Positions 1 through 35,240 of a DNA stretch of 64,000 nucleotides are shown here, piece after piece (the stretch's first letter is position 1; every line of letters begins with the position of its first letter). Position numbers and translations under genes: made by a program. The notes below the pieces were generated by a model, which was not told where the DNA came from, did no database searches, and worked only from the letters and a program-made list of their open reading frames with translations. Source of the stretch: Uloborus plumipes (lineage: Eukaryota; Arthropoda; Arachnida; Araneae; Uloboridae); assembly GCA_038373865.1 (NCBI GenBank), contig JAXGGA010003956.1, positions 1 to 64,000 of the forward strand, given 5' to 3'.

Positions 1-1298
1 ATTCCCGTATTTGGTTTTTCGATTTGAACAATTTTTGGTTCAACTTTGAACCGTTCAAACAACCTGTCCCGCGATGCTAACTTTTGAGTGAACAGTCCGA
101 TTTGAACAAACTTTTTTTTGTTCGAAAGGTCTTATCAAGGATACTTCATTCCCGTATTTACATTTCCGATTTGAACAATTTTTTGTTCAACATTGAACCG
201 CTCAAGCAAGCTGTCACCCCTAATAACTTTTGAGTGAACAGCCCGATTTAAATAAACTTTTTTTTTTGTTCGAAGGATCTCAGCAAGGATACTTCATTAC
301 CGTATTTAAATTTTCAATTTGAACATTTTTTCGTTCAACATTGAACCGTTCAAGCAACCTTTCCCCACCTAATAACTTCTGAGTGAACCATCCGAATGGA
401 ATAAACTTTTTTTTTGTTGGAAAGATCTCGAAGAGTACAGCTCATTCCCATATTTGATTTTTCGATTTGAACAATTTTTAGTTCAACTTTGAACCGTTCA
501 AACAACCTGTCCCACGATGCTTTCAGAAAAAAAATTTAACATTAGCACCTACGGGGAATTTAAGTTGAATGTTGATCCTGAACTTAAAGTCGGATTTCCT
601 TCAAACTAACTTTGTAAGAAAATGGTTTTGATAAATAATGTTTGCAAAGTACTTTTCTGAGTAATCTTCTGTGAGGACTCTGATTCCGACTCCGACTCCG
701 CAGACATGGCGGAAATGCAGACTCAGAAAAAAAAAATGACTGACTGTGCAGACGATTTTTTGTTTATTTATTCATTTGTTTTATTTTATTTATTTATTTA
801 TTATTATTTTTTTTGGCAGACGATTTTTTTTGTAATAAAAATGTTTCATTCACAAGGGTGTTTTATTCTTTGTTTGTATTTAACAACTGGCAACGGATTA
901 AAAGTGAAATTCGAGACATTTTACCAACGGACGAGTTTTTTTTTTCTTTTTTTTTCCTTTCTTTGATAAAATGTGTTTTGATGTACTTTGTACTTTTAAT
1001 TTATTTTTTTTTTTTTTGAAAACAATTGAGGAATTTTTCTACGGAAGAACTGTAACAGTTACATTCTTTAAAAGGTGCGACAAAACTTTATTTATTCATT
1101 TATTTACTTTTTGTGTGTCTATTTCATCTGATGAGAGGGGTATATTTTGCTTTTAGAAATCAACTTTAAGTGCTAAAAAGGTATGTTTGACATAATTTTT
1201 AGTCTCAGATAATTAAGAGAACAATGATCAGATGCTAGAATGCCGATGACCATGTACGGGAAAGTAGGCTGGTTTAGTTCTTGACAGAACTTCTTGTT
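1..1298. repeat. Dispersed repeat block R1, left copy (runs off the window)
   Basis: Positions 1 to about 520 are built from ~147-bp subunits: the phrase GAACAGTCCGATTTGAAC recurs in variants at about 90, 236 and 385, each followed by an oligo-T run and GTTCGAAAG-like text. A non-periodic T-rich tail runs to 1298. The whole block recurs at about 46440-47722 in the same orientation with high identity. Several T-rich open frames in it are low-complexity and not genes. Transposon class unknown. Confidence 0.8.
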
Positions 1299-2527
1299 TT
1301 AAATTGGAAGTTAATTTTAGGCTGTTTTTGATGACGTTAGGATGTTGGTTGTTAGGGTTCTCATCGAAAGTTACTGAAACTAAAGTTTTAAATACTCAAT
1401 TTTAAGATATCTTTAGTGAAGTAGAGGGAATGAGGAGGATTTGAGAAATCTCTCCGGAAATTTTCCGACACCTAGTTTTCACTTTAGGTCTTGTTTCGTT
1501 ATGATGGAGCAGAAGGGGTAGCCTCTCGAAACTTTAAATGGAAGTCTACTTTAGGCTATATCAGGAAAGGGAGAGTTTGGAGACGGGCGACCCACCCCTC
1601 AAAGGCATACAGGAAATTTCATTTTCAAAACCCCAAATTCATGTTATCTTTGGACTAGAGACGTTCAATGAGGAGATCCCTTCAAAATTTTTTAAAATTC
1701 GAAACATAGAGGAACAATTTCAAACTATCTTTAGTAGCAGAGTTGGAAAAAAGTAGAGGCTTGACAACCTTTCCAAAAAAATGTTTTGGAATTTATGTTC
1801 TAAAAACGCTTTCACGGCTCTCTTTAATGCCGTTAATAAAATATTCGCGAGCTGCCTCCGGAAATTTTGTGATATTGAAGTTTAAAAAAAAAAAAAAAAA
1901 AAAACCACACAGTTATATGCTTTAAGTTGTTGGATGGAGATGAAGGGGTGGGGTATGGCACTCTCTCGGAATATCTTGGAAATTAAAGACCTAAAAACGA
2001 ATTTTTAGTCTATATTTGGTAATATTAGGGAAAGAAAAAGGACGGCTCTCCCGGAAAATTTTCCGTGCTGAGGTTCTGAAATGCCATTTCAAACAATCTT
2101 GTATGATGTAATGCATCTAAAATCTGGCCCAAAGCTGCGGGCCAGATTTTAGATACTCGCGGGCAATAGTTTGGACCCCATTGCAAAAAAAAAAAAAAAA
2201 AACATCGGTAGCGTTCTCAAGACGGCTCCAAGCACGAACTGCAATTATTTTATTGAATCTTGTTGTAAATCTTCAACATTTAACTCACCAAATAAAATAT
2301 TTTTTAGTGCACAAAAGGAGAAGACAAGAATGGTGCAAGCGCGATAAAAAAAAAAAAAAAAAAAAAAAAACTGAAAACCGCTTGTGTTCTTCACTGTTCT
2401 GTTGCGAAAACTATTTTACAGTAATTTATTTAATAGTATATTTATTATACAAGACCGGTTTTCCTTTCATAAAAAGTGTTTTCTTTGGATGAATCTTTCA
2501 TTACGTTGAACTAAAAATTATGAAATA
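1299..2527. repeat. Diverged repeat-like sequence with a perfect hairpin
   Basis: Between about 1380 and 2110 the text GAAATTTTCCG / CTCTCTCCGGAAA returns in loosely spaced variants, suggesting an old degenerate array. At 2115-2154 there is a perfect inverted repeat (16-bp arms starting ATCTAAAATCTGGCCC around an 8-nt loop). Poly-A runs occur at about 1885-1902, 2185-2201 and 2346-2370. No gene is visible. Confidence 0.45.
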
Positions 2528-2618
2528 CTAGCAGTACCCGCACGGCGATGCCCGTGCAATAAATGTAAAGGAAGTTAACTAAATAAAGTTTAACGCACTC
2601 TTAAGACTTTTCTTCTTT

Positions 2619-2654
<36 letters not shown>

Positions 2655-3423
2655 CTAACTTATTTATTTTTAGCGAAATTTTTACGTTTCAATGGAACTT
2701 TTGACACAACTGTAGAGCCAAGATTTTCGAAAACTCTCAACGACCACAGCAATATTGCCCTTGAAATCCTATACTATAATACGAGGAATGTTTGTAATGT
2801 CGAAAATCGCCCCAGAATTAATAAACTCCGGTAAACTTGGGGGTCTGGGGTTTTTGGCCACGGGGAATCGATTGGCACCGGTTTTGAAGCGCTACGGTCG
2901 AAAAGTTCAGAGTTACAGATAGGATTCATTAAACGTTTGAGAAGATTTCTTACTACGCCATTTTCTTTATGATTTCTCTTATTGTTACCGTTTCATAGCA
3001 ACCGCGTGCTAACAATGGATTTCATATTTAATCCCATCAGCGTAAATTTATGTTTTTCTGGTATTTGGCAAATAATTTTTGGCAACATGATAGAATTGTT
3101 ATTGCTTTTGAAATTTAAAAGAGATCGATCAAAATAAAGTTAGAATTGGGTATGGGCAGCGGTAGAGCCGCTATATAGACAGGCCGACGCATCAAGCTTA
3201 AGTTTCACCACTTTGGATCCAACTCATAAACTTTCACTTTCATTTTTCATTGTTGAGGAATTAGGGTTACCAGAGTAAAGTTTCGGGACATTGCCAAGCT
3301 TTGTTAAACTTACCTTAAAAAGTTACCAAAAAGCGATAACTGGCCAGAAAAGACAATCCTCACACACGCGCTGGATCCAAAGTGGTAATTTTGATGCTTC
3401 GGCTCGTCTATATAGGGACCTGA

Positions 3424-3829
3424 GGCCGCGGTAGTCCAATCGGTAAGTCGTCGGTCTCGTAACCGGAGGGTCTCGGGTCGATCATATAGCCGCCGATCAA
3501 AGGTCCACCGTCTTCATTAATGGTTGCTGGGGGACGTTCAAAATGTTCGTGGTCACAAAATCCTCCAAGTGAAACGAAACCTCTGGGGTGTGCTGGCCCA
3601 AGGGTTTACTCGGTCCTTGCGCCTTCTTCAAAAATGAACAGAGCGCTCTTCAGGGCCCCATCCCGGTTAAAAATCGAGTTGTGGTATCTACGCGGGGGGG
3701 GGGGACCTGGAGTGTAAAGTGAAGTGAAAGTCAAAACCAACTGGAACCAAATGCGTACTGGGAACAGGGACTCTGCATCCATTCTCATCAACCCCTCCCG
3801 CGCCTTCGGCGCCAAATGAAATGAAATTA
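3424..3829 (+). mobile_element. tRNA-derived SINE nested in Helitron A
   Basis: The head resembles a tRNA: an A-box-like TAGTCCAATCGGT, a GTCGGTCTCGTAACC anticodon-arm segment and a B-box-like GGGTCGATCAT within 75 bases. The body has no coding capacity, and the end at about 3816-3829 is AAATG-rich, like a short SINE tail. The anticodon stem is imperfect, so this is not an intact tRNA gene. Exact ends were not established. Confidence 0.5.
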
Positions 3830-5220
3830 GGTGTGATTTTACGGTGAGCGTGGATTAAATAGGGTTGTGATTTTTAAAATAAATTACGGCTGTTTTGAAT
3901 GCGTAATTGCAATCAAAGGCTCAAAAATGCTTTTCAAGTTTATCTAAATAAGTACTTCGCACTTTAGAAAAAAAACGCGAGTTTACAAACCTCTTTTTTT
4001 TAACCGAGCGGGCTCGGTCCCCTGGTACACGTTAGGGGTAATACGAGGAATGGTTGCCAAGTCGAAAATCGCCCCAGAATTAATTAACTCCGGTAAACTT
4101 GGGGGTCTGGGGTTTTGGGCCACGAGGAATCACGAGGTTTGGTTTTTCTAAATAAATTTGTCAAAAATATTGAACTTCAACACACTTCAATCTTTACACT
4201 GCTCACTTTGTACCATTTCTTTAATTGTATAGTTTTTTTTTTATTATCACTTACATTTTATTTTCTATGACTTTTCAAACTTAATCTTTGTATAGAATAA
4301 TTCCCTTTCCGAAACTTTGTTTAGAATAGTTTACAATGGTGCACTTTAACCGGTTATCTTTTCACCAATGGTTTCACAAATTTTCTTATGGCATGTGATG
4401 TTTTGATAAATCACAATTGAAAATTTAAATCTTCGAGTTAGCTTCGACACCTGTTTTCCTCGAGCGGAGCTCGGTCACCCGCTGGTTTAATATAATTCAC
4501 CGATTTAACCGTAATTTCAATGCAAAATTGGTCGCCAAATCTAAATTTATTAACATAGGGAACCGATTGTATCAGGTAGATCAGCCACAACCATTCTTCC
4601 ATGATTTTAATGTGAACATTAAAAGGAAAGAAATATAATGTCTTTCGTACCATCTCTTTGAAGTGATTACAATCTAACAGTGACCCTCAAATAATCAAGA
4701 TTTCACTGGCCGGGAAGTTTGGAAAATTTCCCGGTTAACTGAACAGCGGTGTTACAGAAAATGTCAGAATGGAACTATTATTATTAAAAATTTAGTGATG
4801 GCGGGATTAAATACATGTTTTAAACATGCAATAAAATACGCTTTAAACTGCAAACAACTACTGTTCCTTCCCAGACCGTTTTATTTTTCTTTGAGTTGGA
4901 GAAAGTAGTGTTTCACTGGCTGGGAGGTTTGGTAAATTTCCTGATTGTCGCCAAACTTTACGCCGCCAAATGCGAAGAGGAACTGAATAGACATCCCTAA
5001 ATTTTTAACAATGATAGTTCCATTGTGACATTTTCGGGAACCCCGAATTTTGAGGAAGTCAACTTAATAAATTTAAATTCACTTTAACCTCCTCTGAAGA
5101 AAAAATATTATATCCTTTAGTTCAAATGCGCTCCACAACCTTTTAAATTCCACTTAAAGTCATGTTAAAGTTTAAATCAATTCGCCAAATAAATATAAGA
5201 GACAGAAAGTTAAGTAAGTA

Positions 5221-5404
5221 ACAGGAGATATTAATTAATCAAATTGAACAAATTTTCAAGGCTTAAATCTATACGCAAATTTAAACCACAAAGTAACTTC
5301 AGGGACAAAAGAGCAGCTGATCAGGAAAATGGCTCTAGTGTTTCAGTTCTGCGTAGAGTTAGGCCTTGAAAATTGACTAAATTTGATTAATTAATATCTC
5401 CTGT
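5221..5404. repeat. Long inverted repeat inside Helitron A
   Basis: The left arm 5221-5279 begins ACAGGAGATATTAATTAATC and the right arm 5350-5404 is its near reverse complement, ending GATTAATTAATATCTCCTGT, with about 70 bases between. It could be a small fold-back element captured by the Helitron. A second, weaker inverted pair lies at about 4758-4800 and 5000-5040. Confidence 0.6.
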
Positions 5405-5719
5405 CCTAATTAACGGACAGAAACGTGCTAAAACTTTTCTTTTTCAGAAAAAAAAACCCTTTCCAACGATATATAATGTTTTGGGGTGGGGGAAGGTTTT
5501 CCCCCCTCAATTATGGCGGATACACCAAAAATGAGACTAATTAATTAATTTAAAAATAACTAATTCGAAATTAAAAATTTGGGCTTCGAGGTGCACGAGG
5601 GCGGGGTACGTTCGAATTTTTGAGCCAAGTTTCAGGTCTGTAGGTGCTGTGGGGGCTTCTGGCCAGCGGTTACAAACGTACAAACGACAAACGAACACCG
5701 TCATCTTTATATATATAGA

Positions 5720-6349
5720 TCTATGGAGGGTACTCTAGATCACTCTACTGATTTTATTTTTCCGAAGGATAATCGTGTACAGGTTTCATTTCATTTCACC
5801 CTCCAGGGTCCCCCGTACCTACCAGCTTAGTGGTTTAACCGGGATAAACGTGTACAGGTTATTGTTATCATTCTTTTTTGTTGATATTTTCTTTTTATGT
5901 ATTGATATATTCCATTTTTTTCTGCTTAAAGTTCTGCATTCAAAACATTTATTGAAATCTGAATTCAAGACTCTTTCTGTAATGTCGCATAGTTATCCCA
6001 ATATTCTCTCATGCTTATGGCATCTTTAGGTGCTCGATAAGCGCTCGGTATTTACTTAATTAAGTAAACAATTTTACTTCGAAGTAATTTACTTGTGCAG
6101 AAAGTAATGTACAATTTAATGTCCGATCTTGACGTCGGAATTTCTGGAGTCGAAGATGGTACCATTCAGGAGGATATACATCTCTCTTTCCCCCTGAATA
6201 TTCTCCTCAAAGTGAACGACGTCGAAGCAAGCTCCTCCCCTTTTTGTGTCACGTGATCTTAGTTTCGGTTTTAACTGATTTTAAGCTGTAATTTTGCAAA
6301 ATCCTGAGCAGATTTTTAAAAATTGAGTTGATATTTGGGGTTTTGAAGC
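5720..6349. other. CSTF3 intron segment, nothing recognised
   Basis: Spacer between Helitron A and the hAT-type element. The 84-residue T-rich open frame at 5775-6029 has no recognisable domain and no coding signature. A short palindromic TTAATTAAGTAAAC / AGTAATTTACTT patch sits at about 6057-6095. Confidence 0.5.
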
Positions 6350-7040
6350 GGGGATGCACCGATTAATCGGCAGTACCGATCAATCGGCCACTTTGCCGAT
6401 TAGTAATAATCGGCAAAATCGGGCCGATTAATCGGCGGAAAAAATATTTTTTAAATATTATTTTTTAAAGTAAACCTTTACTAAGAAATTATGTTGAATA
6501 ATTTTTTTACAGTAATAATAATCCTCACCGTTGATGCGAAGTTTTTAATACATTAATTCTCCTATTTTGAATAAAAATACACATAGATAATGTAGCAACA
6601 TTTTTCATGCGTTGATACTTTTCTCCTTGCTTTTAGATAATCTTCAATTTTCACAAAGAATAAAAGTCTTGAATTACATAGCTACTAATAATTGAAAAAT
6701 TGAAACTTCAAAATTGGATTGCTCACCACACAGACTCCCCTCCGTTTTTTTTTTTTTGAATTTTCATGTCTAGTTTACATAATTAGCAATGTGTTAATGC
6801 AATATTATTGACAATAATATGAAAAATAGTTCAGAGAAATTTGATAAAATTTTGAAATTATTTTGAGAAAATTAGGAAAATGGAAGCAAAATTAGCAACT
6901 ATTTCAAAAGTTGAAAAAAAAAAACGAGAAAAAAACCTGTAATGGTGAAATTGGTAGTACTGAAAACAACCGTTTTAATCATTAATCGGCATGACCGATT
7001 AATCGGTAATCGGCCAATTTGCTTATCGGTGCATCCATAG
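6350..7040 (+). mobile_element. hAT-type non-autonomous element (copy 1)
   Basis: Ends carry the inverted repeat GGGATGCACCGAT... / ...ATCGGTGCATCC, with many CCGATTAATCGG palindromes just inside. Flanks are TTTGAAGC (6342-6349) and TTTCAAGC (7041-7048), an 8-bp duplication with one mismatch, as expected for hAT. No transposase remains. An inverted-orientation relative lies at 37393-38092. Confidence 0.75.
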
Positions 7041-7389
7041 TTTCAAGCAATAGATTATTGAAATTAATCAACAGTCCGCGATTACCCGACCCATGCAGAT
7101 TCCTCATTTACAAGCCGTCATTGAATGCTGGAGAATCGGCGAATCTCGGGAAAAAATGGGAAAAAATTGTTTGTGGTAAAAAATTGTTTGTAAAGTAGAA
7201 ATCCTGCTCTCGTAGATTAACATAAAATTTGCGGTTCTTTGCACCGATAATTTTACGATCCGCATTTTCTTATTCAAACCTCAATTGGGACTTAAAAAAA
7301 ATTCTTAACTTTTTCAAGTATGAATTATGGCACATACATAACTTGGTATCATTTTTCTTAAAATTTATATTCATTTCTTTTCTTTGCAG

Positions 7390-32655
<25,266 letters not shown>

Positions 32656-33400
32656 TTTAGCTGGACACAAAAGGAGCTGACAAAAATAATGTGACAAAAA
32701 TTTAATAACACCATAAGTTTACCATAGTACACGCATTTTCTTTTTTAATGAAATGGGATATTTTCCCATCATTATAGAATTTTAGTTTCAATTCCAGGAC
32801 TTACGTAATGTTGATATTTGATTTTGTTAAGTTTAAATGCACCTTTTGGATAAAACAAGGTTTTAAAATTTTGATATTGGATTCAAAAAAGCAATCATCA
32901 AATAGTTTTTTTTTTTGAAAACCTCAGAAGTGAGAAGTATTTTCTGTATCTATCTATTGTGTGGTATTTTTAAGTAGTTTTTTTGTGTAAGGACCAATTT
33001 TTATGGTGTTTTAGATTTTTGTCTCATATTTTGAATGCTCAATATATAATGTACATAATTGTGAATATGCTTTCTCTTTTGTAAGATAAACCGTGAACTG
33101 TTTTTCTAAATTCTGACTTTTACAAGAATATAACTGTCACAATAGGGAATTGAATCGCCAGTCAAGAAATGCTGATACATTTAGGTGTATGTGTCCCTAT
33201 TCAAAGTCATTTTATTTATTTGTTTTTCTGTATGGACAATGAAGAAATAAACTTTAATTTTTATTTCTTTGTTGTATATTTAGAGCTATTTTCTGTTTAC
33301 TTTATAATCAAGGTTACCGACAAAATTTTTTTCTGGATGGCTTGTAAAATGCAAGAATGGTTGTAAATAAGACAGTACTGTGAAACAATAAAGTACAATT
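32656..33400 (+). terminator. CSTF3 3' UTR and candidate polyadenylation signals
   Basis: AT-rich sequence with no transposon signature follows the stop codon. Two AATAAA hexamers on the + strand, at 33246-33251 and 33387-33392, are the likely poly(A) signals and give a 3' UTR of roughly 0.6-0.75 kb. Which one is used cannot be decided from sequence. Confidence 0.6.
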
Positions 33401-33970
33401 CTTTGCAGATTCTCCAACCAAAGATTGTTGCTACAAAACTATCCCCAGCAGAGTAATTGGTAGATTGTGAGGCAGGAAATTTGTTAATGATTTTCAACTT
33501 GGTAGCAGAAACAAGGTTGACGTGGATGATAGACACTTGATAAAGTCTGCAGTAGGGGTGCGACATCATTGTTTTTGGTGCAACATTGATGTTTTTACCA
33601 TTGATGCCAGAGGGTCGATGTTTTTTTTTTTTTAATTTTAATATGCTTTTAAAATATAGTTATTTTAACAATATATAGAATAGTTATTGTGACATCAATC
33701 ACGTTGGAAAATATTCTATTGTTAGTTGTCCAAGGAAGCAGACTTATATGGCATATTACAAGTTTTAAACATTTTACAAGTTCCTCTAATTGATTTGTAT
33801 TAATATTTGATAACATCTAAGTTCTAAACCGTTCAAATAACTTCCATGTTTCAGTGAAACAAGCTAAGTTTAAACAGTTAAGATCCTAGATTCAATCTAA
33901 TATGATACTATTTATACTGCAGAGTATTATTACAGCGAAATAGAAGCTATGGTTACGTGTTTGAGATTAA

Positions 33971-34257
33971 GGCAGGAATTCAAGTGAAACAGGCGATCGC
34001 AAATTACAATCGCTACTGGAAATGAATTACATTAGAACGTTTGTTGATAAAAACATTGTGACGTCAGCGTGATGTTTGCCTATGAAAAACGAGCTAGATA
34101 AAACGTCACAGCCTACTTGGCGATTAAGAGGAGATCGCTGAGTGCTTGTGAGCTCTTATTGGTTCCACCCGTAGTGACGTCAGTGCCAAGTTAAGTTGAT
34201 GATAATGTAATTCACTTCCAGTAGCGATTGCAATGGTGTTTCACTTGAATCCCTGCC
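33971..34257. mobile_element. Harbinger-type MITE (287 bp) between the two genes
   Basis: TAA on both sides (33968-33970, 34258-34260). Starts GGCAGGAATTCAAGTGAAAC and ends GTTTCACTTGAATCCCTGCC. Same family as the MITE nested in Helitron B. Confidence 0.82.
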
Positions 34258-34760
34258 TAAGAAAGGTCGGACAATCACTTAAAAAGATAACCAAGAATTT
34301 ATTGGTCAAACATTTAAAAGAATAATATTACAACGACCATTTTAAATAAGGGAAAACCCTGGCCATAATCCAAAGGCGAAAAAAAACGCCGGCCCTCGAT
34401 GCCGGACCTACCTCTGAGCCGGCAGCGATGAAAAAGAGATAGACTGATTCCAATCCTTCACTATTTATTTACCAGTCATTTGCATGTGATTGGGCATTGG
34501 GTGATGCCAACCTAAAACTGCAAGCAGAATCAGAAGAGTTGAGAAGCGTTCACCTAATTTGAATACCAACTTCATTTAAGTACATTATATTACATTAGGC
34601 ACGAGAACTCGATCGACCATGGAATGCACGTCGTTTTACGCTATCAATATTAACCCATCTATGCCCAGTAGCCTAAAAACGGGACAGCTGCTGAAAAGTC
34701 AGCTGCTGAAATTGAGAATTGGGAACTTCATTTTAAATTGAAAACTCACTATATTTTAAC

Positions 34761-34949
34761 CTATTACCGCCCAGTGATCTATTTATAGATCACCTCTTTT
34801 CAGACTCCTCACTGAAAACTATACCTTTTTATCATTTCTTATTCTTTTTGGCTGGTTTCCGATTGAACCAATTTCCAATAGAAAACTAGCCAATAAGAGT
34901 TGATAAAAGGGTAGAGAAGTCTTAAAAGAGGTGATCTATAAATAATGGG
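34761..34949. mobile_element. piggyBac-type MITE (189 bp)
   Basis: Flanked by TTAA (34757-34760 and 34950-34953). Arms pair over about 25 bases: GTGATCTATTTATAGATCAC and AAAAGAGGTGATCTATAAA. A second TTAACCCATCTATGCCC start at 34650 has no matching end and may be a truncated relative. Confidence 0.72.
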
Positions 34950-34992
34950 TTAAGAAATTACATAGTGTATAGTTTCATTAACAAAAAATATA

Positions 34993-34998
34993 TTTATT
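34993..34998 (-). terminator. Candidate BRAT1 polyadenylation signal
   Basis: AATAAA read on the - strand (TTTATT on +), about 245 nt past the BRAT1 stop, in AT-rich sequence. It is the nearest canonical hexamer, so the BRAT1 3' UTR is probably short. Confidence 0.5.
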
Positions 34999-35240
34999 TA
35001 CAATTTCAATGCTTTTCACAACTATAAAACAGATGTTTATAATTTTAAAGTTTTACAGAACTTTTTGTAGAACAGAAAAAAAAAACATAAATGAAAAACT
35101 TATTTCTTTAAAATAAACATATATTTCAGTTTGCAACAAAGCCATTAGTATAAAATTAAATCTTATCAACTCAATTATTTGTGCTTTCGAGTCATTATTA
35201 TACCATTTAATCTCTAATTGGATATGTGACTGAATCAAGT

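Larger units (their letters stand above)
2528..5719 (-). mobile_element. Helitron A (non-autonomous, 3.2 kb)
   Basis: On the - strand it starts TCTATATATATAAAGATGAC at 5719 and ends CTAG at 2528, just after a hairpin (GCACGG/CCGTGC, about 2541-2558). It is flanked by A on the 5' side and T on the 3' side, the expected Helitron A^T target. No Rep/helicase frame is visible, so it is non-autonomous. Inside are a (GT)n run (about 2620-2653), a direct duplication (about 2780-2880 and 4030-4138), a SINE, and a long inverted repeat. It lies upstream of the first visible CSTF3 exon. Confidence 0.8.
33401..34992. other. Intergenic spacer between the convergent 3' ends
   Basis: Beyond the Harbinger and piggyBac MITEs it holds a T-run at about 33620-33633, a GC-rich patch at about 34370-34430 (CGCCGGCCCTCGATGCCGG) and no coding signal on either strand. 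The 65-90 residue open frames near 33169-33569 overlap in opposite strands and lack any conserved text. Confidence 0.6.

Noticed and set aside
706..1156. Overlapping Phe/Leu/Tyr-rich open frames, repeated near 47188-47451
   Set aside because: They are T-rich tail sequence of the R1 repeat in several frames, without any domain or conserved start.
3424..3500. Possible functional tRNA gene
   Set aside because: A- and B-box-like words are present, but the anticodon stem is imperfect, the acceptor stem does not close cleanly, and the sequence continues into a SINE-like body. It is treated as a SINE head.
34650..34760. Another complete piggyBac-type MITE starting TTAACCCATCTATGCCC
   Set aside because: No matching inverted end next to TTAA was found. 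It may be a truncated copy, so only the element at 34761-34949 is called.
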